This document shows, in pieces, positions 25,515 through 38,460 of a stretch of 64,000 bases of DNA. Source of the stretch: Pisaster brevispinus (lineage: Eukaryota > Echinodermata > Asteroidea > Forcipulatida > Asteriidae); contig JAMKCF010000003.1 in the NCBI GenBank assembly GCA_023634235.1, positions 17,702,742 through 17,766,741 of the forward strand, read 5' to 3'. Both the position numbers and the translations under genes were made by a program. Under the pieces are notes generated by a model. The model did no database searches. It saw only the letters and a list, made by a program, of their open reading frames with translations, and was not told the DNA's origin. Each line of letters starts with the position of its first letter. The first letter of the stretch is position 1.

Positions 25515-28500
25515 CTGAGTCTACAGATTTGAATCATGATTTCACTTATGAGGTAAGAATTTCGCTTGTCTTTGCGTGGAACAGATAGTCCAGTGGTTGG
25601 GAGATAGTTTATGGTGGATCAGCACCACGGTTTGAATCCCGGTAGGGTCCTCGATCCCCTTTTTCTTTTTTCTGAGTCTAAAGATTTGAATCATGATTTC
25701 ACTTATGAGGTAAGAATTCCGCTTGTCTTTGCGTGGAACAGATAGCCCAGTGGTTGGGAGATAGTTTCTAGTGAATCGGGACCACGGTTCGAATCCATGC
25801 AAAGTCCTTGATTTACTTTTTCTTTTTTCCGAGTCTAAAGATTTGAATTATGATTTCACTTATAACTTAGGAATTTCGTTTGTCTTTGCGTGGAACAGAT
25901 AGCCCAGTGGTTGGGAGATAGTTTCTGGTGGATCGGGACCACGGTTCGAATCCCGACAAGGTACTTGATTCACTTTTTCTTTTTTCTGAGTCTAAAGATT
26001 TGAATCATGATTTCACTTATGAGGTAAGAATTTCGCTTGTCTTTGCGTGGAACAGATAGCCCAGTGGTTGGGAGATAGTTTCTGGTGGATCGGGACCCGG
26101 TTCGAATCCCGGCAGTGTCCTTGATCCCCTTTTTCTTTTTTCTGAGTCTAAAGATTTGAATCATGATTTCAATTATGAGGTAGCAATTTCGCTTGTCTTT
26201 GCGTGGAACAGATAGCCCAGTGGTTGGGAGATAGTTTCTGGTGGATCGGGACCACGGTTCGAACCCCGACAAGGTACTTGATTCACTTTTTGTTTTTTCT
26301 GAGTCTAAAGATTTGAATCATGATTTCACTTATGAGGTAAGAATTTCGCTTGTCTTTGCGTGGAACAGATAGCCCAGTGGTTGGGAGATAATTTCTGGTG
26401 GATCGGTACCCCGGTTCGAATCCCGGCAGTGTCCTTGATCTTCTTTTTTTTTTTTTTCTGAGTCTAAAGATTTGAATCGTGATTTCACTTATGAGGTAAT
26501 AATTTCGCATGTCTTTGCGTGGAACAGATAGTCCAGTGGTTGGGAGATTGTTTCTGGTGGATCGGGACCCCGGTTCGAATCCCGACAAGGTACTTGATTC
26601 ACTTTTTCTTTTTTCCGAGTCTAAAGATTTGAATTATGATTTCACTTATGACTTAGGAATTTCGTTTGTCTTTGCGTGGAACAGATAGCCCAGTGGTTGG
26701 GAGATAGTTTCAGGTGGATCGGGACCACGGTTCGAACCCCGACAAGGTACTTAATTAACTTTTTCTTTTTTCTGAGTCTAAAGATTTGAATCATGATTTC
26801 ACTTATGACGTTAGAATTTCGGTTGTCTTTGCGTGAAACAGATAGCCCAGTGGTTGGGAGATAGTTTCTGGTGGATCGGGACCACGGTTCGAATCCCGAC
26901 AAGGTCCTTGATTCACTTTTTCTTTTTTCCGAGTCTAAAGATTTGAATTATGATTTCACTTATGACTTAGGAATTTCGTTTGTCTTTGCGTGGAACAGAT
27001 AGCCCAGTGGCTGGGAGATAGTTTCTGGTGGATCGGGACCACGGTTCGAATCCCGACAAGGTCCTTGATTCACTTTTTCTTTTTTCTGAGTCTACAGATT
27101 TGAATCATGATTTCACTTATGAGGTAAGAATTTCGCTTGTCTTTGCGTGGAACAGATAGCCCAGTGGTTGGGAGATAATTTCTGGTGGATCCGTACCCCT
27201 GTTCGAATCCCGGCAGTGTCCTTGATCTTCTTTTTTCTTTTTTTTCTGAGTCTAAAGATTTGAATCGCGATTTCACTTATGAGGTAAGAATTTCGCATGT
27301 CTTTGCGTGGAACAGATAGTCCAGTGGTTGGGAGATAGTTTCTGGTGGATCAGCACCACGGTTTGAATCCCGGTAGGGTCCTCGATCCCCTTTTTCTTTT
27401 TTCCGAGTCTAAAGATTTGAATTATGATTTCACTTATGACTTAGGAATTTCGTTTGTCTTTGCGTAGAACAGATAGCCCAGTGGTTGGGAGATAGTTTCA
27501 GGTGGATTGGGACCACGGTTCGAACCCCGACAAGGTACTTGATTAACTTTTTCTTTTTTCTGAGTCTAAAGATTTGAATCATGATTTCACTTATGACGTT
27601 AGAATTTCGGTTGTCTTTGCGTGAAACAGATAGCCCAGTGGTTGGGAGATAGTTTCTGGTGGATCGGGACCACGGTTCGAATCCATGCAAAGTCCTTGAT
27701 TTACTTTTTCTTTTTTCCGAGTCTAAAGATTTGAATTATGATTTCACTTATGACTTAGGAATTTCGTTTGTCTTTGCGTGGAACAGATAGCCCAGTGGTT
27801 GGGAGATAGTTTCTGGTGGATCGGGACCACGGTTCGAATCCCGACAAGGTCCTTGATTCACTTTTTCTTTTTTCTGAGTCTACAGATTTGAATCATGATT
27901 TCACTTATGAGGTAAGAATTTCGCTTGTCTTTGCGTGGAACAGATAGCCCAGTGGTTGGGAGATAGTTTCTGGTGGATCGGGACCCCGGTTCGAATCCCG
28001 GCAGTGTCCTTGATCCCCTTTTTCTTTTTTCTGAGTCTAAAGATTTGAATCATGATTTCACTTATGAGGTAGCAATTTCGCTTGTCTTTGCGTGGAACAG
28101 ATAGCCCAGTGGTTGGGAGATAGTTTCTGGTGGATCGGGACCACGGTTCGAATCCCGACAAGGTCCTTGATTCACTTTTTCTTTTTTCTGAGTCTACAGA
28201 TTTGAATCATGATTTCACTTATGAGGTAAGAATTTCGCTTGTCTTTGCGTGGAACAGATAGCCCAGTGGTTGGGAGATAATTTCTGGTGGATCCGTACCC
28301 CTGTTCGAATCCCGGCAGTGTCCTTGATCTTCTTTTTCTTTTTTTTCTGAGTCTAAAGATTTGAATCGTGATTTCACTTATGAGGTAAGAATTTCGCATG
28401 TCTTTGCGTGGAACAGATAGTCCAGTGGTTGGGAGATAGTTTCTGGTGGATCGGGACCCCGGTTCGAATCCCGACAAGGTACTTGATTCACTTTTTCTTT

Positions 28501-28677
28501 TTTCCGAGTCTAAAGATTTGAATTATGATTTCACTTATGACTTAGGAATTTCGTTTGTCTTTGCGTGGAACAGATAGCCCAGTGGTTGGGAGATAGTTTC
28601 TGGTGGATCGGGACCCCGGTTCGAATCCCGGCAGTGTCCTTGATCCCCTTTTTCTTTTTTCTGAGTCTAAAGATTTG

Positions 28678-28687
28678 AATCATGATT
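28678..28687. repeat. Spacer palindrome AATCATGATT (representative monomer)
   Basis: This is a perfect 10-bp inverted repeat in the spacer, recurring in most monomers and therefore several hundred times. A major subfamily has AATTATGATT or AATCGTGATT instead, which breaks the symmetry. It is the most obvious candidate protein-binding or cruciform site outside the tRNA-like domain. No binding protein is recognised. Confidence 0.6.
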
Positions 28688-28731
28688 TCACTTATGAGGT
28701 AGGAATTTCGCTTGTCTTTGCGTGGAACAGA

Positions 28732-28742
28732 TAGCCCAGTGG
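28732..28742 (+). promoter_or_regulatory. Pol III A box (representative monomer)
   Basis: TAGCCCAGTGG matches the tRNA A-box consensus TRGYNNARNNG at every defined position. The same string recurs in most monomers. Common variants are TAGTCCAGTGG, which still fits, and TAGCCCAATGG. In this copy CCC and GGG, separated by AGTGGTT, can form a D-arm-like hairpin. It is given once as the example for the array. Confidence 0.8.
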
Positions 28743-28774
28743 TTGGGAGATAGTTTCTGGTGGATCGGGACCAC

Positions 28775-28785
28775 GGTTCGAATCC
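28775..28785 (+). promoter_or_regulatory. Pol III B box (representative monomer)
   Basis: GGTTCGAATCC is a perfect B box (consensus GGTTCGANTCC, core GWTCRANNC). It starts 43 bp after the start of the A box, within the spacing normal for tRNA genes without an intron. Most monomers keep it exactly. The frequent GGTTCGAACCC variant still fits the core, whereas GGTTTGAATCC, GGTTCTTATCC and GGTTGGAATCC do not. Confidence 0.82.
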
Positions 28786-28801
28786 CGACAAGGTCCTTGA
28801 T

Positions 28802-31320
28802 TCACTTTTTCTTTTTTCGGAGTCTAAAGATTTGAATCATGATTTCACTTATGAGGTAGGAATTTCGCTTGTCTTTGCGTGGAACAGATAGCCCAGTGGT
28901 TGGGAGATAATTTCTGGTGGATCGGTACCCCGGTTCGAATCCCGGCAGTGTCCTTGATCTTCTTTTTCTTTTTTTTCTGAGTCTAAAGATTTGAATCGTG
29001 ATTTCACTTATGAGGTAATAATTTCGCATGTCTTTGCGTGGAACAGATAGTCCAGTGGTTGGGAGATTGTTTCTGGTGGATCGGGACCCCGGTTCGAATC
29101 CCGACAAGGTACTTGATTCACTTTTTCTTTTTTCCGAGTCTAAAGATTTGAATTATGATTTCACTTATGACTTAGGAATTTCGTTTGTCTTTGCGTGGAA
29201 CAGATAGCCCAGTGGTTGGGAGATAGTTTCAGGTGGATCGGGACCACGGTTCGAACCCCGACAAGGTACTTAATTAACTTTTTCTTTTTTCTGAGTCTAA
29301 AGATTTGAATCATGATTTCACTTATGACGTTAGAATTTCGGTTGTCTTTGCGTGAAACAGATAGCCCAGTGGTTGGGAGATAGTTTCTGGTGGATCGGGA
29401 CCACGGTTCGAATCCATGCAAAGTCCTTGATTTACTTTTTCTTTTTTCCGAGTCTAAAGATTTGAATTATGATTTCACTTATGACTTAGGAATTTCGTTT
29501 GTCTTTGCGTGGAACAGATAGCCGAGTGGCTGGGAGATAGTTTCTGGTGGATCGGGACCACGGTTCGAATCCCGACAAGGTCCTTGATTCACTTTTTCTT
29601 TTTTCTGAGTCTACAGATTTGAATCATGATTTCACTTATGAGGTAAGAATTTCGCTTGTCTTTGCGTGGAACAGATAGCCCAGTGGTTGGGAGATAATTT
29701 CTGGTGGATCCGTACCCCTGTTCGAATCCCGGCAGTGTCCTTGATCTTCTTTTTTCTTTTTTTTCTGAGTCTAAAGATTTGAATCGCGATTTCACTTATG
29801 AGGTAATAATTTCGCATGTCTTTGCGTGGAACAGATAGTCCAGTGGTTGGGAGATAGTTTCTGGTGGATCAGCACCACGGTTTGAATCCCGGTAGGGTGC
29901 TCGATCCCCTTTTTCTTTTTTCCGAGTCTAAAGATTTGAATTATGATTTCACTTATGACTTAGGAATTTCGTTTGTCTTTGCGTAGAACAGATAGCCCAG
30001 TGGTTGGGAGATAGTTTCAGGTGGATTGGGACCACGGTTCGAACCCCGACAAGGTACTTGATTAACTTTTTCTTTTTTCTGAGTCTAAAGATTTGAATCA
30101 TGATTTCACTTATGACGTTAGAATTTCGGTTGTCTTTGCGTGAAACAGATAGCCCAGTGGTTGGGAGATAGTTTCTGGTGGATCGGGACCACGGTTCGAA
30201 TCCATGCAAAGTCCTTGATTTACTTTTTCTTTTTTCCGAGTCTAAAGATTTGAATTATGATTTCACTTATGACTTAGGAATTTCGTTTGTCTTTGCGTGG
30301 AACAGATAGCCCAGTGGTTGGGAGATAGTTTATGGTGGATCGGGACCACGGTTCGAATCCCGACAAGGTCCTTGATTCACTTTTTCTTTTTTCTGAGTCT
30401 ACAGATTTGAATCATGATTTCACTTATGAGGTAAGAATTTCGCTTGTCTTTGCGTGGAACAGATAGCCCAGTGGTTGGGAGATAGTTTCTGGTGGATCGG
30501 GACCCCGGTTCGAATCCCGGCAGTGTCCTTGATCCCCTTTTTCTTTTTTCTGAGTCTAAAGATTTGAATCATGATTTCACTTATGAGGTAGCAATTTCGC
30601 TTGTCTTTGCGTGGAACAGATAGCCCAGTGGTTGGGAGATAGTTTCTGGTGGATCGGGACCACGGTTCGAATCCCGACAAGGTCCTTGATTCACTTTTTC
30701 TTTTTTCTGAGTCTACAGATTTGAATCATGATTTCACTTATGAGGTAAGAATTTCGCTTGTCTTTGCGTGGAACAGATAGCCCAGTGGTTGGGAGATAAT
30801 TTCTGGTGGATCCGTACCCCTGTTCGAATCCCGGCAGTGTCCTTGATCTTCTTTTTCTTTTTTTTCTGAGTCTAAAGATTTGAATCGTGATTTCACTTAT
30901 GAGGTAAGAATTTCGCATGTCTTTGCGTGGAACAGATAGTCCAGTGGTTGGGAGATAGTTTCTGGTGGATCGGGACCCCGGTTCGAATCCCGACAAGGTA
31001 CTTGATTCACATTTTCTTTTTTCCGAGTCTAAAGATTTGAATTATGATTTCACTTATGACTTAGGAATTTCGTTTGTCTTTGCGTGGAACAGATAGCCCA
31101 GTGGTTGGGAGATAGTTTCTGGTGGATCGGGACCCCGGTTCGAATCCCGGCAGTGTCCTTGATCCCCTTTTTCTTTTTTCTGAGTCTAAAGATTTGAATC
31201 ATGATTTCACTTATGAGGTAGGAATTTCGCTTGTCTTTGCGTGGAACAGATAGCCCAGTGGTTGGGAGATAGTTTCTGGTGGATCGGGACCACGGTTCGA
31301 ATCCCGACAAGGTCCTTGAT
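28802..31320 (+). repeat. 16-monomer higher-order repeat (2,519 bp), copy 2
   Basis: This is the second copy of 26,283-28,801. Similarity continues to about 31,367, where the sequence changes to a GACTTCGGAATG monomer. Confidence 0.87.
28806..28817 (+). terminator. Candidate Pol III terminator, T5-C-T6 (representative monomer)
   Basis: Two T runs separated by one C begin about 20 bp after the B box and just beyond the 3' end of the tRNA-like domain. Runs of four or more T on the non-template strand terminate Pol III. Nearly every monomer has such a run, with lengths varying from about 4 to more than 14. A weaker version (about AATTTATTTT) occurs near 200, 1,935, 3,658 and 52,945. The position is suggestive; termination is inferred. 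Confidence 0.65.
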
Positions 31321-31634
31321 TCACTTTTTCTTTTTTCGGAGTCTAAAGATTTGAATCATGATTTCACTTATGACTTCGGAATGTCATTTGTCTTTGCGTG
31401 GAACAGATAGCCCAGTGGTTGGGAGATAGTTTCTGGTGCATCGGGACCAGGGTTCGAATCCCGACAAGGTCCTTGATTCACTTTTTTCTTTTTTCTGAGT
31501 CTAAAGATTTGAATCATGACTCACTTATGAGGTAAGAATTTCGCTTGTCTTTGCGTGGAACAGATAGCCCAGTGGTTGGCAGATAGTTTCTGGTGGATCG
31601 GGACCACGGTTCGAATCCCGACAAGGTCCTTGAT

Positions 31635-31826
31635 TCACTTTTTCTTTTTTCTGAGTCTAAAGATTTGAATCATGATTTCACTTATGAGGTAAGAATTTCG
31701 TCTTTGCGTGGAACAGATAGCCCAGTGGTTGGGAGATAGTTCCTGGTGGATCGGGACCCCGGTTCGAATCCCGGCAGTGTCCTTGATCCCCTTTTTCTTT
31801 TTTCTGAGTCTAAAGATTTGAATCAT
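31635..31826 (+). repeat. 153-bp monomer variant, single copy
   Basis: The spacer reads TTCGTCTTTGCG at about 31,700, lacking the CTTG found in TTCGCTTGTCTTTGCG. This 4-bp loss makes a 153-bp monomer. It also has GTTCCTGG in place of GTTTCTGG. Here the variant is present once. Confidence 0.85.
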
Positions 31827-33448
31827 GATTTCACTTATGAGGTAGGAATTTCGCTTGTCTTTGCGTGGAACAGATAGCCCAGTGGTTGGGAGATAGTTTC
31901 TGTTGGATCAGGACGACGGTTCGAATCCTGGTAGGATCCTTGATCCCTTTTTTCTGAGTCTAAAGATTTGAATCATGATTTCACTTATGAGGTAAGAATT
32001 TCGCATGTCTTTGCGTGGAACAGATAGCCCAGTGGTTGGGAGATAGTTTCTGGTGGATCGGGACCACGGTTCGAACCCCGACAAGGTACTTGATTCACTT
32101 TTTGTTTTTTCTGAGTCTAAAGATTTGAATCATGATTTCACTTATGAGGTAAGAATTTCGCATGTCTTTGCGTGGAACAGATAGCCCAGTGGTTGGGAGA
32201 TAGTTTCTGTTGGATCAGGACGACGGTTCGAATCCTGGTAGGATCCTTGATCCCTTTTTTCTGAGTCTAAAGATTTGAATCATGATTTCACTTATGAGGT
32301 AAGAATTTCGCATGTCTTTGCGTGGAACAGATAGCCCAGTGGTTGGGAGATAGTTTCTGGGGAATCGGGACCACGGTTCGAATCCATGCAAAGTCCTTGA
32401 TTTCCTTTTTCTTTTTTCCGAGTCTAAAGATTTGAATTATGATTTCACTTATGACTTGGGAATTTCGTTTGTCTTTGCGTGGAACAGATAGCCCAGTGGT
32501 TGGGAGATAGTTTCTGGTGGATCGGGACCACGGTTCGAATCCCGACAAGGTCCTTGATTCACTTTTTCTTTTTTCTGAGTCTAAAGATTTGAATCGTGAT
32601 TTCACTTATGAGGTAGGAAATTCGCTTGTCTTTGCGTGGAACAGATAGCCCAGTGGTTGGCAGATAGTTTCTGGTGGATCGGGACCACGGTTCGAACCCC
32701 GACAAGGTACTTGATTAACTTTTTCTTTTTTCTGAGTCTAAAGATTTGAATCATGATTTCACTTATGACGTTAGAATTTCGGTTGTCTTTGCGTGAAACA
32801 GATAGCCCAGTGGTTGGGAGATAGTTTCTGGTGGATCGGGACCACGGTTCGAATCCATGCAAAGTCCTTGATTTACTTTTTCTTTTTTCCGAGTCTAAAG
32901 ATTTGAATTATGATTTCACTTATGACTTAGGAATTTCGTTTGTCTTTGCGTGGAACAGATAGCCCAGTGGTTGGGAGATAGTTTCTGGTGAATCGGGACC
33001 ACGGTTCGAATCCATGCAAATTCCTTGATTTACTTTTTCTTTTTTCCGAGTCTAAAGATTTGAATTATGATTTCATTTATGACTTAGGAATTTCGTTTGT
33101 CTTTGCGTGGAACAGATAGCCCAGTGGTTGGGAGATAGTTTCTGGTGGATCGGGACCACGGTTCGAATCCCGGCAGTGTCCTTGATCCCCTTTTTCTTTT
33201 TTCTGAGTCTAAAGATTTGAATCATGATTTCACTTATGAGGTAGGAATTTCGCTTGTCTTTGCGTGGAACAGATAGCCCAGTGGTTGGGAGATAGTTTCT
33301 GGTGGATCGGGACCACGGTTCGAATCCCGACAAGGTCCTTGATTCACTTTTTCTTTTTTCTGAGTCTACAGATTTGAATCATGATTTCACTTATGAGGTA
33401 AGAATTTCGCTTGTCTTTGCGTGGAACAGATAGCCCAGTGGTTGGGAG

Positions 33449-36400
33449 ATAATTTCTGGTGGATCCGTACCCCTGTTCGAATCCCGGCAGTGTCCTTGAT
33501 CTTCTTTTTCTTTTTTTTCTGAGTCTAAAGATTTGAATCGTGATTTCACTTATGAGGTAAGAATTTCGCATGTCTTTGCGTGGAACAGATAGTCCAGTGG
33601 TTGGGAGATAGTTTCTGGTGGATCGGGACCCCGGTTCGAATCCCGACAAGGTACTTGATTCACTTTTTCTTTTTTCCGAGTCTAAAGATTTGAATTATGA
33701 TTTCACTTATGACTTAGGAATTTCGTTTGTCTTTGCGTGGAACAGATAGCCCAGTGGTTGGGAGATAGTTTCTGGTGGATCGGGACCCCGGTTCGAATCC
33801 CGGCAGTGTCCTTGATCCCCTTTTTCTTTTTTCTGAGTCTAAAGATTTGAATCATGATTTCACTTATGAGGTAGGAATTTCGCTTGTCTTTGCGTGGAAC
33901 AGATAGCCCAGTGGTTGGGAGATAGTTTCTGGTGGATCGGGACCACGGTTCGAATCCCGACAAGGTCCTTGATTCACTTTTTCTTTTTTCGGAGTCTAAA
34001 GATTTGAATCATGATTTCACTTATGAGGTAGGAATTTCGCTTGTCTTTGCGTGGAACAGATAGCCCAGTGGTTGGGAGATAGTTTATGGTGGATCGGGAC
34101 CACGGTTCGAATCCCGACAAGGTCCTTGATTCACTTTTTCTTTTTTCTGAGTCTACAGATTTGAATCATGATTTCACTTATGAGGTAAGAATTTCGCTTG
34201 TCTTTGCGTGGAACAGATAGCCCAGTGGTTGGGAGATAATTTCTGGTGGATCCGTACCCCTGTTCGAATCCCGGCAGTGTCCTTGATCTTCTTTTTTTTT
34301 TTTCTGAGTCTAAAGATTTGAATCGCGATTTCACTTATGAGGTAAGAATTTCGCATGTCTTTGCGTGGAACAGATAGTCCAGTGGTTGGGAGATAGTTTC
34401 TGGTGGATCGGGACCACGGTTCGAATCCCGACAAGGTCCTTGATTCACTTTTTCTTTTTTCGGAGTCTAAAGATTTGAATCATGATTTCACTTATGAGGT
34501 AGGAATTTCGCTTGTCTTTGCGTGGAACAGATAGCCCAGTGGTTGGGAGATAGTTTCTGGTGGATCGGGACCACGGTTCGAATCCCGACAAAGTCCTTGA
34601 TTCACTTTTTCTTTTTTCTGAGTCTACAGATTTGAATCATGATTTCACTTATGAGGTAAGAATTTCGCTTGTCTTTGCGTGGAACAGATAGCCCAGTGGT
34701 TGGGAGATAATTTCTGGTGGATCCGTACCCCTGTTCGAATCCCGGCAGTGTCCTTGATCTTCTTTTTCTTTTTTTTCTGAGTCTAAAGATTTGAATCGCG
34801 ATTTCACTTATGAGGTAAGAATTTCGCATGTCTTTGCGTGGAACAGATAGTCCAGTGGTTGGGAGATAGTTTCTGGTGGATCAGCACCACGGTTTGAATC
34901 CCGGTAGGGTCCTCGATCCCCTTTTTCTTTTTTCCGAGTCTAAAGATTTGAATTATGATTTCACTTATGACTTAGGAATTTCGTTTGTCTTTGCGTAGAA
35001 CAGATAGCCCAGTGGTTGGGAGATAGTTTCAGGTGGATTGGGACCACGGTTCGAACCCCGACAAGGTACTTGATTAACTTTTTTCTTTTTTCTGAGTCTA
35101 AAGATTTGAATTATGATTTCACTTATGACTTAGGAATTTCGTTTGTCTTTGCGTGGAACAGATAGCCCAGTGGTTGGGAGATAGTTTCTGGTGAATCGGG
35201 ACCACGGTTCGAATCCATGCAAAGTCCTTGATTTACTTTTTCTTTTTTCCGAGTCTAAAGATTTGAATTATGATTTCACTTATGACTTAGGAATTTCGTT
35301 TGTCTTTGCGTGGAACAGATAGCCCAGTGGTTGGGAGATAGTTTCTGGTGCATCGGGACCAGGGTTCGAATCCCGACAAGGTCCTTGATTCACTTTTTTC
35401 TTTTTTCTGAGTCTAAAGATTTGAATCATGACTCACTTATGAGGTAAGAATTTCGCTTGTCTTTGCGTGGAACAGATAGCCCAGTGGTTGGCAGATAGTT
35501 TCTGGTGGATCGGGACCACGGTTCGAATCCCGACAAGGTCCTTGATTCACTTTTTCTTTTTTCTGAGTCTAAAGATTTGAATCATGATTTCACTTATGAG
35601 GTAAGAATTTCGTCTTTGCGTGGAACAGATAGCCCAGTGGTTGGGAGATAGTTCCTGGTGGATCGGGACCCCGGTTCGAATCCCGGCAGTGTCCTTGATC
35701 CCCTTTTTCTTTTTTCTGAGTCTAAAGATTTGAATCATGATTTCACTTATGAGGTAAGAATTTCGTCTTTGCGTGGAACAGATAGCCCAGTGGTTGGGAG
35801 ATAGTTCCTGGTGGATCGGGACCCCGGTTCGAATCCCGGCAGTGTCCTTGATCCCCTTTTTCTTTTTTCTGAGTCTAAAGATTTGAATCATGATTTCACT
35901 TATGAGGTAGGAATTTCGCTTGTCTTTGCGTGGAACAGATAGCCCAGTGGTTGGGAGATAGTTTCTGTTGGATCAGGACGACGGTTCGAATCCTGGTAGG
36001 ATCCTTGATCCCTTTTTTCTGAGTCTAAAGATTTGAATCATGATTTCACTTATGAGGTAAGAATTTCGCATGTCTTTGCGTGGAACAGATAGCCCAGTGG
36101 TTGGGAGATAGTTTCTGGTGGATCGGGACCACGGTTCGAACCCCGACAAGGTACTTGATTCACTTTTTGTTTTTTCTGAGTCTAAAGATTTGAATCATGA
36201 TTTCACTTATGAGGTAAGAATTTCGCATGTCTTTGCGTGGAACAGATAGCCCAGTGGTTGGGAGATAGTTTCTGTTGGATCAGGACGACGGTTCGAATCC
36301 TGGTAGGATCCTTGATCCCTTTTTTCTGAGTCTAAAGATTTGAATCATGATTTCACTTATGAGGTAAGAATTTCGCATGTCTTTGCGTGGAACAGATAGC

Positions 36401-36815
36401 CCAGTGGTTGGGAGATAGTTTCTGGTGGATCGGGACCACGGTTCGAATCCATGCAAAGTCCTTGATTTTCTCTTTTTCTTTTTTCCGAGTCTAAAGATTT
36501 GAATTATGATTTCACTTATGACTTAGGAATTTCGTTTGTCTTTGCGTGGAACAGATAGCCCAGTGGTTGGGAGATAGTTTCTGGTGAATCGGGACCACGG
36601 TTCGAATCCATGCAAATTCCTTGATTTACTTTTTCTTTTTTCCGAGTCTAAAGATTTGAATTATGATTTCACTTATGACTTAGGAATTTCGTTTGTCTTT
36701 GCGTGGAACAGATAGCCCAGTGGTTGGGAGATAGTTTCTGGTGGATCGGGACCACGGTTCGAATCCCGACAAGGTACTTGATTAACTTTTTCTTTTTTCT
36801 GAGTCTAAAGATTTG
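33449..36815 (+). repeat. ~3.4-kb block, copy A (offset 5,011-5,164 bp)
   Basis: The block is repeated at 38,461-41,979. The offset is 5,012 bp at the left edge and 5,164 bp at the right, because copy B has one extra 153-bp monomer. Within it, the TTCGTCTTTGCG variant occurs twice. Confidence 0.82.
35547..35891 (+). repeat. 153-bp monomer variant, two tandem copies
   Basis: The 4-bp-deleted junction occurs at 35,611 and 35,764, exactly 153 bp apart, in the same surrounding block of variants as at 31.4-32.3 kb. Because 153 is a multiple of 3, reading frames stay open through the tandem copies. Confidence 0.88.
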
Positions 36816-36825
36816 AATTATGATT

Positions 36826-38345
36826 TCACTTATGACTTAGGAATTTCGCTTGTCTTTGCGTGGAGCAGATAGCCCAGTGGTTGGGAGATAGTTTCTGGTG
36901 GATCAGGACCACGGTTCGAATCCCGCTAGGGTCCTCGATCCCCTTTTTCTTTTTTCTGAGTCTAAAGATTTGAATCATGATTTCACTTATGAGGTAGGAG
37001 TTTCGCTTGTCTTTGCGTGGAACAGATAGCCCAGTGGTTGGGAGATAGTTTCTGGTGGATCGGGACCACTGTTCGAACCCCGACAAGGTACTTGATTCAC
37101 TTTTTGTTTTTTCTGAGTCTAAAGATTTGAATCATGATTTCACTTATGAGGTAGGGATTTCGCTTGTCTTTGCGTGGAACAGATAGCCCAGTGGTTGGCA
37201 GATAGTTTCTGGTGGATCGGCACCCCGGTTCGAATCCAGACAAGGTACTTGATTCACTTTTTCTTTTTTTCTGAGTCTAAAGATTTGAATCATGATTTCA
37301 CTTATGAGGTAAGAATTTCGCTTGTCTTTGCGTGGAACAGATAGCCCAGTGGTTGGCAGATAGTTTCTGGTGGATCGGGACCACGGTTCGAACCCCGACA
37401 AGGTACTTGATTAACTTTTTCTTTTTTCTGAGTCTAAAGATTTGAATCATGATTTCACTTTTGAGGTTAGAATTTCGGTTGTCTTTGCGTGAAACAGATA
37501 GCCCAGTGGTTGGGAGTTAGTTTCTGGTGGATCGGGACCACGGTTCGAATCCCGACAAGGTCCTTGATTCACTTTTTCTTTTTTCTGAGTCTAAAGATTT
37601 GAATCATGATTTCACTTATGAGGTAAGAATTTCGCTTGTCTTTGCGTGGAACAGATAGCCCAGTGGTTTGGAGATAGTTTCTGGTGAATCGGGACCACGG
37701 TTCGAATCCCGGCAAAGTCCTTGATCAACTTTTTCTTTTTTCTGAGTCTAAAGATTTGAATCATGATTTCACTTATGACTTAGGAATTTCGCTTGTCTTT
37801 GCATGGAGCAGATAGCCCAGTGGTTGGGAGATAGTTTCTGGTGGATCAGGACCAAGGTTCGAATCCCGCTAGGGTCCTCGATCCCCTTTTTCTTTTTTCT
37901 GAGTCTAAAGATTTGAATCATGATTTCACTTATGAGGTAGGAGTTTCGCTTGTCTTTGCGTGGAACAGATAGCCCAGTGGTTGGGAGATAGTTTCTGGTG
38001 GATCGGGACCACGGTTCGAACCCCGACAAGGTACTTGATTCACTTTTTGTTTTTTTCTGAGTCTAAAGATTTGAATCATGATTTCACTTATGAGGTAGGG
38101 ATTTCGCTTGTCTTTGCGTGGAACAGATAGCCCAGTGGTTGGCAGATAGTTTCTGGTGGATCGGCACCCCGGTTCGAATCCCGACAAGGTACTTGATTCA
38201 CTTTTTCTTTTTTTCTGAGTCTAAAGATTTGAATCATGATTTCACTTATGAGGTAAGAATTTCGCTTGTCTTTGCGTGGAACAGATAGCCCAGTGGTTGG
38301 CAGATAGTTTCTGGTGGATCGGGACCACGGTTCGAACCCCGACAA
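36826..38345 (+). repeat. 6-monomer duplication (943-bp offset)
   Basis: The segment 36,826-37,401 recurs at 37,769-38,345 (943 bp later) and at 42,303-42,878 (5,477 bp later). Diagnostic features are GGAGCAGATAG and CCCGCTAGGGTCC. Between the first two copies lies a monomer with GGGAGTTAG at 37,513, also seen at 42,048. Confidence 0.78.
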
Positions 38346-38460
38346 GGTACTTGATTCACTTTTTCTTTTTTCTGAGTCTAAAGATTTGAATCATGATTTT
38401 ACTTATGACGTTAGAATTTCGGTTGTCTTTGCGTGAAACAGATAGCCCAGTGGTTGGGAG

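Larger units (their letters stand above)
26283..28801 (+). repeat. 16-monomer higher-order repeat (2,519 bp), copy 1
   Basis: All landmarks in this block recur 2,519 bp downstream, including the GGATCCGTACCCCTG variant and the TTCAGGTGGATTGGG variant. The last part of this block is also related to 33.4-34 kb (offset about 2,653 from the second copy). Confidence 0.87.

Noticed and set aside
28732..28817. CRISPR array of 157-bp spaced repeats
   Set aside because: The whole unit is conserved, not a short repeat with unique spacers, and no cas genes are present.
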